Shown: positions 43,530 to 51,745, numbered from the stretch's first letter. The stretch is 64,000 bases of DNA from Amycolatopsis nigrescens CSC17Ta-90 (GCF_000384315.1 NZ_ARVW01000001.1:2241746-2305745); one strand, 5' to 3'. Notes: a model not told the origin generated them from the sequence alone. Numbers and translations: made by a program.

Positions 43530-44354
43530 GTGCGGTTGAAGTTCATGCTGCGGCCGGCCTGGCTGGCGCTGACGCTGGTGGTGTTCGCCTTCGCCATCAG
43601 CTGCTTCGCCTTGCTCGCCCCGTGGCAGTTCAGCCGCGACGACGAACGCGAGACGCGGAACGCCGCGTTGCAGGCGTCGTTCACCGCGGAGCCGAGGCCG
43701 CTGGAGACCGTGCTCGGCGGCAACGCCGCACCGGACGAGCGCACCCAGTGGGACCGCGTCCAGGTCACCGGCAGCTACCTGCCCGAGGGCGAGGTGATCG
43801 CCAGGCTGCGCACCGTGCAGGGCGAGGCCGCCTTCGAGGTGCTCACCCCGTTCCGGTCCGTGGACGGCAAGACCGTGCTGATCGACCGCGGCTACCTCCG
43901 CCCGGACGACCGCAGCCAGGTGCCGGGGTACGCCCCGCCGCCCGCCGGTGAGGTGCAGCTGGTGGCCAGGATCCGGATGGACGAGACCGACTCAAAGAAC
44001 CGGGACGCCTTCGCCGACGAGTCCACCGCGGGCAGGCTGCACGCCTACACCGTGGACTCGAAGGTGGTTTCCAGGGCAACCGGGCTCGACCTGCGCCCCG
44101 GCTACTTCCAGCTGGACAACGGGCAGCCGGGGGTGCTCTCCGCGCTCCCGCTGCCGCAGCTCGAATCCGGCCCGTTCTACTCCTACGCGCTGCAGTGGAT
44201 CGCCTTCGGCGCGATGGCCGTGCTCGGCTGGCTGTACTTCACCGTGCGCGAGCTGAAGCCGGGCGGCGCGCTGGAGAACAGCGAGAAGCCGGAGCGCCGG
44301 AAGTCGGTGGCGCAAATGCTGGCCGAAGACGAGCAGGAGCATCTCGTCCGCTAG
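43530..44354 (+). CDS. SURF1-family cytochrome oxidase assembly protein
   Basis: 274 residues. Two membrane helices, near residues 9-30 and 225-245, flank an extracytoplasmic domain. This is the SURF1 layout, with the typical LGxWQ-like LAPWQFSRD, VLIDRGYL and YALQWIAFGAMAVLGWLYF. SURF1 aids heme a insertion into cytochrome aa3 oxidase. The charged C-terminal tail is cytoplasmic. It follows the ptpA pair by 31 bp, as in mycobacteria (Rv2235). Confidence 0.92.
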   Translation: MRLKFMLRPAWLALTLVVFAFAISCFALLAPWQFSRDDERETRNAALQASFTAEPRPLETVLGGNAAPDERTQWDRVQVTGSYLPEGEVIARLRTVQGEAAFEVLTPFRSVDGKTVLIDRGYLRPDDRSQVPGYAPPPAGEVQLVARIRMDETDSKNRDAFADESTAGRLHAYTVDSKVVSRATGLDLRPGYFQLDNGQPGVLSALPLPQLESGPFYSYALQWIAFGAMAVLGWLYFTVRELKPGGALENSEKPERRKSVAQMLAEDEQEHLVR

Positions 44355-44423
44355 AAGTGGCCTTACCAGACAGCCGCTGATTGGCACTTTTCGCGGGCCA
44401 CTTGCCGGACGCACAGTGGGTTC

Positions 44424-45038
44424 ATGCTGATTCATCCCTGGGACGCTCCCGAGGACACCCGCTGGCAGTCCTGGCTGGCCGGCCAGGAACTGGGCCAGCT
44501 CATCGCCGCCGGGCGCGGACGCGAGCTGCCGGTGCTCACCCCGCTGCCGTTCCACTACGAGGGCGGCTCGACGATCTGGGTGCACCTGGCGAGGCCGAAC
44601 CCGATCTGGCCCGCGCTCGAGGAGAACCCGCGTGCGTTGCTGGCGGTGACCGGCGAGCACACCTACATCCCGGCGGACTGGAACGCCGACGACGAACCCG
44701 AGCTCGGTGTGCCGACCGAGTACTACGCCGCGGTGCACCTGGAATGCGACGCGCGCGTGATCGACGATCCGGACGAGAAGGCCGAGTTGCTCAACCGTCA
44801 GCTGCGGCAGTTCGAGCCGGCCGGCGGACGGCTGCCGGTCAGCACGAACACGCTGTCCGACAAGCGGCTGCTCCCCGGCATCCGCGGGATCGAGCTGACC
44901 ATCACCGAGGTGCGCGCGAAGTTCAAGTTCGGTGGCAACAAGCCCGCCGCCCAGCGCGCCCAGATCGCCGACCACCTCTCCACCCGCGCCACCCCACGCG
45001 ACCTCACCTCCCTCCCCCACCTCCTCGACAGTCCGTGA
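44424..45038 (+). CDS. PaiB-family FMN-binding protein
   Basis: 204 residues. The PaiB fold (split-barrel flavin binding) is indicated by LIAAGRGRELPVLTPLPFHYEGG, the VHLARPNPIW segment, AVTGEHTYIPADWNADD, and near the end IELTITEVRAKFKFGGNK. PaiB relatives were named negative regulators of proteases and sporulation in Bacillus; many may instead be flavin- or heme-handling proteins. The TGA stop comes from the left arm of a family A palindrome. Confidence 0.82.
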   Translation: MLIHPWDAPEDTRWQSWLAGQELGQLIAAGRGRELPVLTPLPFHYEGGSTIWVHLARPNPIWPALEENPRALLAVTGEHTYIPADWNADDEPELGVPTEYYAAVHLECDARVIDDPDEKAELLNRQLRQFEPAGGRLPVSTNTLSDKRLLPGIRGIELTITEVRAKFKFGGNKPAAQRAQIADHLSTRATPRDLTSLPHLLDSP

Positions 45039-45085
45039 AGGGCACCTTGCCTACCTTGAAGGTAGGGAAGGGCACCTTCACGGAC
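45031..45085. repeat. Palindrome family A, copy 4
   Basis: Arms 45031-45055 and 45061-45085 with four mismatches; the segment AAGGGCACCTT is in the same orientation in both arms, as if part of one arm had flipped. It contains the stop codon of the PaiB-like gene and lies between convergent genes. Confidence 0.85.
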
Positions 45086-45087
45086 GA

Positions 45088-45681
45088 TCAGCGGCGCATG
45101 GACCAGGTGACGGGGCCATCGCCGGGGAGGGCGACTTCGGCGGTGACCTCGAAGCCGAGGCGCTGGTAGAAGCGCACATTGCCGGGTTCGGAGGTCTCCA
45201 AGTAGGCCGACACCCCGGCCGCGTCCGCGGCGGCCAGCCCCGGCTCGATCACCGCCCGGCCGAGCCCCTTGCCCTGGCTTTCCGGAGCGACCCCGACCGT
45301 GCCGAGGAACCAGACCGGCTCGGTGGGCCGGTGCGGCGCCATCGCCGCTTCGGCCGCGTCGGCGGCATCCGCTCGGTCACCGGACAGCTCGCGCAGCTCG
45401 TCCGCGATCGCGCCGAACGCCTCGCCGATGCGCTCGGACTCCGGCGTGGTCCACACCGCGACCGCGGCCGGCCCGTTCGGGCCGTCCGCAACCCAGACCT
45501 TTCCGTGCGGCAGCCCGATTTTCGCCACGAACAGCCACTGGAACCTGCGCACCCGCTCGAAATGGCCGTCCGCGGCGACGGTGTGCCGGGTCCAGGCGTA
45601 GTCGGCGAACGCACCCGCCAGCACGTCTGCCGCTTTGTCGACATCTTCTTGCCGACCGGGGCGTACCTCGCTTTCGATCAT
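45088..45681 (-). CDS. GNAT-family N-acetyltransferase
   Basis: 197 residues. The acetyl-CoA binding core is VWFLGTVGVAPESQGKGLGRAVIEPGLAAAD (motif A, Q-x-x-G-x-G). Motif B is SAYLETSEPGNVRFYQRLGFEVTAEVALP. The N-terminal half is variable and contains no second GNAT core. The substrate is unknown; small metabolites or antibiotics are common for this architecture. It is in the same direction as cobD, 10 bp downstream of it. Confidence 0.88.
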   Translation of the reverse strand: MIESEVRPGRQEDVDKAADVLAGAFADYAWTRHTVAADGHFERVRRFQWLFVAKIGLPHGKVWVADGPNGPAAVAVWTTPESERIGEAFGAIADELRELSGDRADAADAAEAAMAPHRPTEPVWFLGTVGVAPESQGKGLGRAVIEPGLAAADAAGVSAYLETSEPGNVRFYQRLGFEVTAEVALPGDGPVTWSMRR

Positions 45682-45691
45682 GAAAGCGACA

Positions 45692-46627
45692 TTACCGCCG
45701 GCGCAGGCCCACCAGGATCGCCAGCACCGCGGAGCCGAGACCGGCCAGCCAGCCGACCACCCTGGACAGTTCCACCGCTCTGGTCACGTAGCCGGCGTCC
45801 GGGTTGCGGCCGTCGCCGAGCACCGGCAGCTCCTCCACGCCGTGCGGATACGCGGTCCGGCCGCCGAGCCGGATCTCCAGCGCACCGGCGAAAGCGGCGC
45901 CCACCCGGCCGGCGTTCGGGTCCGGGTGCGCGATGATGTCCCGCCGCCAGGCCCGCCACGCGCCGCGGGCCGAACCACCGACCACCGGCGCCCCGGTCAC
46001 CGTGAGCGCCGCCGCGTACCGGGTCGGCACCTGGTTCACCAGCCGGTCCAGCCTGCCGGCGAACCAGCCGAACGGCTCCTGCCGCCGGTTCAGCAGCCGG
46101 CGCAGCACGATCACCGCCCGCGCGCCGAGCAGCCCGGGCACCCCAGCCACCGCACCCCAGAACAGCGGGGCGACCACGGCGTCCGAGGTGTTCTGCGCGA
46201 CCGTCTCCACCGACGCCCTGGACAGCCCGATCACGTCCAGTCCGTCCCCGGCCCTCGGGTCGAGCCCGGCGAGGGTGTCCCTGGCCGAGTCAAGCCGTCC
46301 TTCTTCGAGATCACGCGCCATCGCGGTGCCGTCCACCGCCAGCCCGGCCGCGCCGAGCACGGCCCAGGTGGCGACCGCGGTACCGGCGGCCTGCCGCACC
46401 GGGCTGCGCCGCCCGGCGCGCTCCACCAGTACACCGGCCAGTACCGCCGCGCCAGCGAGCCCGGCCGCGTGCACCGCCCCGGTCAGCCGCGTCTCGGCGG
46501 GCAGTTTGTGCTCAAAGGCGCGGGCGGCCTTGGCGAACCCGGCGACCGGGCGGACCCGTCCGGATTCGCCGATCACCCCGTCCGCGGCCAGTCCCAGCAG
46601 CAGTCCGATCGCGCGCGCCGCGCTCAC
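45692..46627 (-). CDS. cobD: Cobalamin biosynthesis protein CobD/CbiB
   Basis: 311 residues from the GTG at 46627. It is a polytopic membrane protein with the family blocks LAVDGTAMARDLEEGRLDSARDTLAGLDPRAGDGLD, SVETVAQNTSDAVVAPLFWGAVAGVPGLLGARAV, and HPDPNAGRVGAAFAGALEIRLGG. CobD/CbiB attaches the aminopropanol arm to the corrin ring. It is the only clear corrin-pathway gene here apart from the phosphatase domain of the RNase H fusion, so the rest of the pathway lies elsewhere. In mycobacteria cobD also follows the SURF1 gene. Confidence 0.93.
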   Translation of the reverse strand: MSAARAIGLLLGLAADGVIGESGRVRPVAGFAKAARAFEHKLPAETRLTGAVHAAGLAGAAVLAGVLVERAGRRSPVRQAAGTAVATWAVLGAAGLAVDGTAMARDLEEGRLDSARDTLAGLDPRAGDGLDVIGLSRASVETVAQNTSDAVVAPLFWGAVAGVPGLLGARAVIVLRRLLNRRQEPFGWFAGRLDRLVNQVPTRYAAALTVTGAPVVGGSARGAWRAWRRDIIAHPDPNAGRVGAAFAGALEIRLGGRTAYPHGVEELPVLGDGRNPDAGYVTRAVELSRVVGWLAGLGSAVLAILVGLRRR

Positions 46628-46704
46628 CCTGGTTCCCCGTCCCTGGTACCTGTGATGTCGCACGACCGTACCGCCGTCGCCGGAAGCGCCACCCGGAAGG
46701 TCCG

Positions 46705-47406
46705 CTAGTCGAACAGTTCGGCCATTTCGTCCAGTGCCTGCAGCACGATGTCCCGCATCGCGCGCTCGGCGCGGTCCGGCTTGCCGTCGTCGATCGCGGT
46801 GGCCACCTCCAGGTGCAGCGCGACCGCCTCCGGCTGCGGTTCGGGCGGCATCAGGCCGTGCCCGGTCCGCCCGGCGAGCACCTCGGCCACCACCTCGGCC
46901 AGCTGGTCGAACATCGGATTGCCGGACGCGGCCAGCACCAGGTGGTGGAAGGAGACGTCGTGGCCGAGGAAGGTGTCGAGATCGCGGGCCTTCGCGGTCT
47001 CGGCGAGCCTGGCCGCGAACGCCCGCAGCCGGCCGCGTTCCTCCGGGGTGGCGCGCAGCGCGGCGAGCCTGGCCGCGGTCGGCTCCACCGCGCAGCGCAG
47101 TTCGGTGAGGTTGCGCAGCGCGGTCTGCCTGCCTTCGCCGTCGAGCTGCCAGCGGATCAGGCGCGGGTCGTAGTGGTTCCACTCGGCGGTGTCGCGGACG
47201 GTGACGCCGACCCGGCGCTTGCTGGTGGTCAGCCGCATCGCCTCCAGCCCGCGGACCACCTCCCTGGCCACCGTGCGCGAGGCGCCGAACTGTTCCTGCA
47301 GTTCTTCCGAGCGCAACACCGTTCCCGGGGGAAGCGCACCGGAGGCGATGGCGATGCCGAGCGCGTCCAGCATTTCCGCATGCCTGCCGTCTGCCACGAC
47401 ATTCAC
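46705..47406 (-). CDS. GntR/FadR-family regulator, probable gluconate regulator
   Basis: 233 residues, GTG start at 47406. The N-terminal winged helix-turn-helix is of the GntR type (IASGALPPGTVLRSEELQEQFGASRTVAREVVRGLEAM). The C-terminal FCD domain has the Asp-His metal-ligand pattern in FLGHDVSFHHLVLAASGNP and a later ALHLEVATAI. It is divergent from gntK-gntP. The 110 bp between them contain a large inverted repeat at 47427-47458. It probably represses the gluconate genes until gluconate or a phosphate ester binds (inference). Confidence 0.9.
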   Translation of the reverse strand: MNVVADGRHAEMLDALGIAIASGALPPGTVLRSEELQEQFGASRTVAREVVRGLEAMRLTTSKRRVGVTVRDTAEWNHYDPRLIRWQLDGEGRQTALRNLTELRCAVEPTAARLAALRATPEERGRLRAFAARLAETAKARDLDTFLGHDVSFHHLVLAASGNPMFDQLAEVVAEVLAGRTGHGLMPPEPQPEAVALHLEVATAIDDGKPDRAERAMRDIVLQALDEMAELFD

Positions 47407-47426
47407 GTTATACCTCTGTCTCGATT

Positions 47427-47458
47427 AAGTACTACTTTCACTTGATTACGTAGTACTT
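47427..47458. promoter_or_regulatory. Candidate GntR operator: AAGTACTAC / GTAGTACTT
   Basis: Perfect 9-bp arms (47427-47435 and 47450-47458), centre to centre 23 bp, with 14 bases between. Each arm contains AGTACT. It lies just upstream of the regulator gene and about 60 bases before gntK, in an AT-rich stretch. Confidence 0.6.
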
Positions 47459-47516
47459 TTGAGTTTGACTTCTCGGTGTCCCCGGACGTCAGAGCTGACA
47501 GCGCAGCGGAGGTGCC

Positions 47517-48014
47517 ATGACCGTCGTGGTGGTAATGGGCGTATCCGGCTCGGGAAAGACGACCGTGGGCACCGCGCTGGCGTCCGCGCTCGGCGTCCCG
47601 TACGCCGAGGCCGACACGTTCCATCCCGAGGCCAACATCGCGAAGATGACCTCCGGGCGTCCCCTGACCGACGACGACCGCTGGCCGTGGCTGCGCTCGA
47701 TCGCCGGCTGGATCGCCGCGCACCAGGACATCGGTGGTGTGGTCACCTCCTCCGCGCTCAAGCGCAGCTACCGCGACGTGCTGCGAACCGGCGGCGACCT
47801 CTGGTTCCTGCACCTCGACGGCGACCGGCGGCTGCTCGCCGAGCGGATCAAGACCCGCTCCGGCCATTTCATGCCGGCGTCCCTGCTGGACTCGCAGCTC
47901 GCCGACCTCGAACCGCTGGACCCGGACGAGCGCGGGCTGGTCGCCGACATCGCCGAAGCGCCGGAAGACATCGTGCGGACCGCGCTCGCGGCCATGCCGA
48001 CGGAGGGCGCATGA
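47517..48014 (+). CDS. gntK: Gluconokinase
   Basis: 165 residues. The P-loop GVSGSGKTT (residues 8-16) and family segments YAEADTFHPEANIAKMTSGRPLTDDDRWPWL and SSALKRSYRDVLR identify the GntK type. It phosphorylates gluconate to 6-phosphogluconate for the pentose phosphate route. GGAGGTGCC precedes the ATG. gntP follows, 70 bp downstream, so the two form an operon. Confidence 0.95.
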   Translation: MTVVVVMGVSGSGKTTVGTALASALGVPYAEADTFHPEANIAKMTSGRPLTDDDRWPWLRSIAGWIAAHQDIGGVVTSSALKRSYRDVLRTGGDLWFLHLDGDRRLLAERIKTRSGHFMPASLLDSQLADLEPLDPDERGLVADIAEAPEDIVRTALAAMPTEGA

Positions 48015-48045
48015 CTGACACTGGCGGAGCCCTGGTCATGCGGGC

Positions 48046-48068
48046 CGACCGGGTGCGGGTGTCCCGCA
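48046..48068. repeat. Palindrome family E, copy 2
   Basis: Same 23-base element as at 13218, with a TGCGGG/CCCGCA hairpin. It lies between gntK and gntP, six bases before the gntP ribosome site. Confidence 0.55.
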
Positions 48069-48084
48069 GAACACAGGAGGCTTG

Positions 48085-49467
48085 ATGACCACCCAGCTAG
48101 CCGAAGCCTGGAGCGGTGGTGACACCCGGCTGATCGGCGCCACCGTGCTGGCGATCGCGCTGATCGTGGTGCTGATCAGCAAGGCGAAGCTGCATCCGTT
48201 CCTGGCCCTGATCCTGGGCTCCGGGGTGCTCGGCCTGGTCGCCGGGATGCCGGTGGACAAGCTGATCAAGAGCTTCTCCAGCGGCGTCGGCAGCACCGTC
48301 GCGTCGGTCGGCGTGCTGGTCGCGCTCGGTGCGATGCTCGGCAAGCTGCTGGCCGACTCCGGTGGCGCGGAACAGATCGTGGACACCATCATCGCCCGCT
48401 CCGGGCCAAAGATGCTGCCGTGGGCGATGGCGCTGGTGGCCGCGTTGATCGGGCTACCGATGTTCTTCGAGATCGGCCTGGTGATGCTGATCCCGGTGGT
48501 GCTGCTGGTTTCCCGGCGCAGCGGGCAGCCGTTGCTGCTGCTGGGAATCCCCGCGCTGGCCGGACTGTCCGTGCTGCACGGGCTGGTGCCACCGCACCCC
48601 GGCCCGCTGGCCGCGGCCGGCGCGCTGAACGCGAACGTGGGCATCACCCTGGCGCTGGGCCTGCTGGTGGCGATCCCGACGGTGATCGTGGCCGGTCCGC
48701 TCTACGGCAAGGTGGCGGCCCGGCTGGTACCGGACGCGGCCCCGCCCGCGCACCTGGTACCCGCCGCCGATCAAGAGTCCGATTCGGACAGTCCCACCCG
48801 GCGCCCGAGCTTCCTCGCGACCGTCTCCACGGTGCTGCTGCCGGTGGTGCTGATGATGGCCAAGGCGCTGGCGGATATCTTGCTGGCCAAGGAAAACGAG
48901 CTGCGCAGGGTGCTGGACTTCATCGGTGACCCGCTGGTGGCGCTGCTGCTCGCGGTACTGGTCGGCATGGCCACCCTCGGCCGCGCCGCCGGGTTCGACC
49001 GGGCCAGGCTGTCCGGCTCGCTGGCCGACGCGCTGCCGCCGATCGCCGGCATCCTGCTCATCGTCGGCGCCGGCGGCGGGTTCAAGCAGACACTGGTGGA
49101 CGCCGGGGTCGGCGACGTGATCACCCGGCTGGCGACCGGCGCGAACTTCTCACCGCTGCTGCTCGGCTGGCTGGTGGCGGTGGCGATCCGGCTGGCCACC
49201 GGTTCCGCGACCGTGGCCACGGTGTCCGCCGCCGGTATCGTCGCCCCGCTCGCGGCCACCCTCGACCCGACCCACGGCGCACTGCTGGTACTCGCGATCG
49301 GGGCGGGCTCGCTGTTCTTCTCCCACGTCAACGACGCCGGTTTCTGGCTGGTGAAAGAGTACTTCGGGCTGTCCGTCGGTCAGACCATCAAGAGCTGGTC
49401 GATCATGGAGACGGTCATCTCGGTTGTCGCCATCGCCCTGATCCTCCCCCTCGGCGCCCTACTCTGA
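48085..49467 (+). CDS. gntP: GntP-family gluconate:H+ symporter
   Basis: 460 residues, about 12 membrane helices. Family blocks include LHPFLALILGSGVLGLVAGMP, GSTVASVGVLVALGAMLGKLLADSGGAEQI, GLVPPHPGPLAAAGAL, and FFSHVNDAGFWLVKEYFGLSVGQTIKSWSIMETVISV. It imports gluconate with protons and pairs with gntK. The ATG at 48085 has AGGAGG at four-base spacing. It is probably controlled by the divergent GntR/FadR regulator. Confidence 0.94.
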   Translation: MTTQLAEAWSGGDTRLIGATVLAIALIVVLISKAKLHPFLALILGSGVLGLVAGMPVDKLIKSFSSGVGSTVASVGVLVALGAMLGKLLADSGGAEQIVDTIIARSGPKMLPWAMALVAALIGLPMFFEIGLVMLIPVVLLVSRRSGQPLLLLGIPALAGLSVLHGLVPPHPGPLAAAGALNANVGITLALGLLVAIPTVIVAGPLYGKVAARLVPDAAPPAHLVPAADQESDSDSPTRRPSFLATVSTVLLPVVLMMAKALADILLAKENELRRVLDFIGDPLVALLLAVLVGMATLGRAAGFDRARLSGSLADALPPIAGILLIVGAGGGFKQTLVDAGVGDVITRLATGANFSPLLLGWLVAVAIRLATGSATVATVSAAGIVAPLAATLDPTHGALLVLAIGAGSLFFSHVNDAGFWLVKEYFGLSVGQTIKSWSIMETVISVVAIALILPLGALL

Positions 49468-49469
49468 CG

Positions 49470-49513
49470 TCGTGAGTGAAAAGTGTTGTTCCGGCAACAC
49501 TTTTCACTCACGA
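49470..49513. repeat. Palindrome family B, copy 4
   Basis: 19-bp arms (49470-49488 and 49495-49513), loop TTCCGG. It lies downstream of gntP and upstream of the AbiEi-like gene, which copy 5 closes at the other end. Confidence 0.92.
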
Positions 49514-49612
49514 GGGGGTAATGGTCCCTTTGCCTCTTCGAATTCGGCCGAGTTATCCACAGATCGCCGAACGGTACTGGCGACCGCCTCCGCACCTGCC
49601 AGCGTCGAACCC

Positions 49613-50632
49613 ATGTTCACCGGAATACACCTCACAACGGCCTCGACGAGAGTGCCGGACCAACGACAAGGCGAGTGGCACGGGCTCCTGATCGAGCAGC
49701 ACGGCCTGATCACGAACAGGCAGGCCACCGCGCTCGGGATCACCCCGCAGACCATTCGCAGCAATGTGAGCGCGCTTCGATGGCAACCGGTCATGCACGG
49801 CGTGTACGCCACGTTCACCGGGCCTCTCCCCCGGGAGACACGCCTGATGGCGGCCCTGCTCTACGCCGGCGCACCGGCGGTGCTGAGCCATCGCACGGCG
49901 GCGGAAGAGTGGGGCATGCTCCCGATCGATGACGGGCAGCCGTTGCACGTGACGGTGCCGTACAACTGCTCGGCCGTCTCCCGACTCCCGTTAGTCGCGG
50001 TCCATCGATCGCGGGCCTTCCACCACATCGCCACGGTGGACACTCCGTTGCCGCGCACCAGCCGGGCGGACACCATCATCGACGTCGCGGTACAGGAAGA
50101 CACCGGTTCGCAGGTGCGGACCCGGTTCATCGCGCTCGCCGGCAGCGCACCGGTGTCGATGGTGGCCTTGGCCAGGCAGGTCGAGCTTCGCCCACCCCAT
50201 CGTTTCCGGACGGCGGTGTGGGAAGCGCTGCAACTGATGCAGGGCGGAGCGTTGTCCGCGCTTGAAGCGGAATACGCGCTACACGTGGAATCCGCGCACG
50301 GCTTGCCCGCACCGCAACGGCAGACGCCGGTTTCGGTGAACGGGCGCACGCTCTGGGAGGACATCACCTACGACAACGTGGGCGTACCGCTCACCACCCG
50401 GCTGGACGGCCGTGAAACGCATGCCACACCGGGCGTCGCCTTCCGCGACCGGGAACGTGACAACGCCGCCGAACTGGCCGACCGTTCCCGGCTCGTCTAC
50501 GGCTGGGCCGACGTCACGACCGCGCCCTGCCAAGTGGCCGCACAGGTACTGACGGTACTTCACCGAGCGGGCTGGAAAGGCGCCGCACATCCCTGCTCAA
50601 CACCGTTTTGCCTGGTCAGCGGTCGTGAGTGA
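49613..50632 (+). CDS. AbiEi-like/DUF559 protein (helix-turn-helix plus Vsr-like nuclease fold)
   Basis: 339 residues from the ATG at 49613. The N-terminal segment (LLIEQHGLITNRQATALGITPQTIRSNVSALRWQPVMHGVYATF) is the winged-helix domain of AbiEi-type antitoxins. The C-terminal part (VPLTTRLDGRETH...FRDRERDNAAELADRSRLVYGWADVTTAPCQVAAQVLTVLHRAGWKG) follows the DUF559/Vsr-like endonuclease pattern, though catalytic acids look incomplete. Genes like this are common and solitary in actinobacteria, with no proven function. No AbiEii-type toxin is adjacent. Family B palindromes bracket the gene, and the last codons (RE, stop) come from the downstream copy. Confidence 0.75.
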   Translation: MFTGIHLTTASTRVPDQRQGEWHGLLIEQHGLITNRQATALGITPQTIRSNVSALRWQPVMHGVYATFTGPLPRETRLMAALLYAGAPAVLSHRTAAEEWGMLPIDDGQPLHVTVPYNCSAVSRLPLVAVHRSRAFHHIATVDTPLPRTSRADTIIDVAVQEDTGSQVRTRFIALAGSAPVSMVALARQVELRPPHRFRTAVWEALQLMQGGALSALEAEYALHVESAHGLPAPQRQTPVSVNGRTLWEDITYDNVGVPLTTRLDGRETHATPGVAFRDRERDNAAELADRSRLVYGWADVTTAPCQVAAQVLTVLHRAGWKGAAHPCSTPFCLVSGRE

Positions 50633-50667
50633 AAAGTGTTGTCCCAGCAACGTTTTTCACTCACGAC
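50622..50667. repeat. Palindrome family B, copy 5
   Basis: 20-bp arms (50622-50641 and 50648-50667) with two mismatches, loop TCCCAG. It supplies the stop of the AbiEi-like gene (TGA at 50630-50632) and of nudC (TGA at 50663-50661). Confidence 0.9.
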
Positions 50668-51680
50668 GTCGTGTCGGCCCAGGCGCGGAGCATGACTCGG
50701 GCGATGGAGGAGTTGCCGGGCAGGATCATGTTCGCCGCGCCGCCGCCGATCGGGGTCGGCACCGCGTTGCCGGTGCGCACCTGGCTGTTCTCGAAGGCGG
50801 CCCGTACCTCGGCGCGCGAGACCCACAGCGCCTCTTCGATCTCGCCATCAGCCAGGCGCAGCGGCGCGGAGCGGTCCGCCCGCGCGGTGAACCCGAGCAT
50901 GATCGACCGCGGGAACGGCCACGGCTGGCTGCCGAGGTAACGCGGCTCGCGCACCTCGACGCCGACCTCTTCCCTGATCTCCCGCTGCACGCAGCCTTCC
51001 AGCGACTCGCCGGCCTCCACGAAACCGGCCAGCACCGAGTACCGGTCCTTCGGCCAGATCGGCTGACGGGCCAGCAGCACGTGCTCCCCGTTCACGCCGA
51101 CCTCGTCGTGCACCAGGCAGATCACCGCCGGGTCGGTGCGCGGATACTCCTCGCGCCCGCAGGACTCGCACTTCGTCGCCCAGCCGAACTGCACCCGGCC
51201 GGTCCGCCCGCCGCACTTCGCGCAGAACCCCGCGCGCCGGTGCCAGTGCCGCAACGCCAGCGCCGTCGTGTACAGCCCGGCGGAGGTGTCGTCCAGCAGG
51301 TCGCCGAACCCGCGCAGCTCGACCCAGACCTCACCGTCGTACCCCGGCGCTTCTTCGGTGAAGCCCCAGCTCCCCCGCATCTGCACCGGGGTCGGCGGCC
51401 CGGCCGGGGCGCCGCCGAGCGACCAGTAGTCCACGCCTTCCCACTCGCCGAGGAAGCAGGCGTCCTCCGGCGGTGCGTCGCCGAAGGTGACCGCCTTGCG
51501 CGAGGCAAGCGCACTGTCGCCTTCTCTCACCGGAGTGCGCCCATCGTCGTCGAGCAGCACCACCCGCGCGTCGGACCAGCGCGCCAGCAACCGGTCCGGG
51601 TCGGTGCGCAGCGCCTCCTGCCGGTCCGCGGTGGACCGGGACAGCGTGGGCAGCGCCCCCAACTGGAAGGGACTGCTCAT
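50661..51680 (-). CDS. nudC: NADH pyrophosphatase / NAD-cap hydrolase
   Basis: 339 residues from the ATG at 51680, which has GGAGGTG five to six bases upstream. A second in-frame ATG at 51750 overlaps the stop of the M16 gene and would add 23 residues. The zinc ribbon CAKCGG...CESCGREEYPRTDP precedes the Nudix box GFVEAGESLEGCVQREIREEVGVE, followed by SQPWPFPRSIM, the NudC signature. It hydrolyses NADH and removes NAD caps from RNA. The stop comes from a family B palindrome. Confidence 0.93.
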   Translation of the reverse strand: MSSPFQLGALPTLSRSTADRQEALRTDPDRLLARWSDARVVLLDDDGRTPVREGDSALASRKAVTFGDAPPEDACFLGEWEGVDYWSLGGAPAGPPTPVQMRGSWGFTEEAPGYDGEVWVELRGFGDLLDDTSAGLYTTALALRHWHRRAGFCAKCGGRTGRVQFGWATKCESCGREEYPRTDPAVICLVHDEVGVNGEHVLLARQPIWPKDRYSVLAGFVEAGESLEGCVQREIREEVGVEVREPRYLGSQPWPFPRSIMLGFTARADRSAPLRLADGEIEEALWVSRAEVRAAFENSQVRTGNAVPTPIGGGAANMILPGNSSIARVMLRAWADTTS

Positions 51681-51745
51681 GCTTGCACCTCCGCGAGTCC
51701 GCGCGCCGTGGTCGTCTTGGGCGCCGCGGGTGGACACCGGACTGC

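Noticed and set aside
49553..49561. TTATCCACA, a perfect DnaA box, before the AbiEi-like gene
   Set aside because: A single box with no cluster, AT-rich region or dnaA/dnaN neighbours. Such motifs often occur by the start of nuclease-like genes in actinobacteria, so no origin is claimed.
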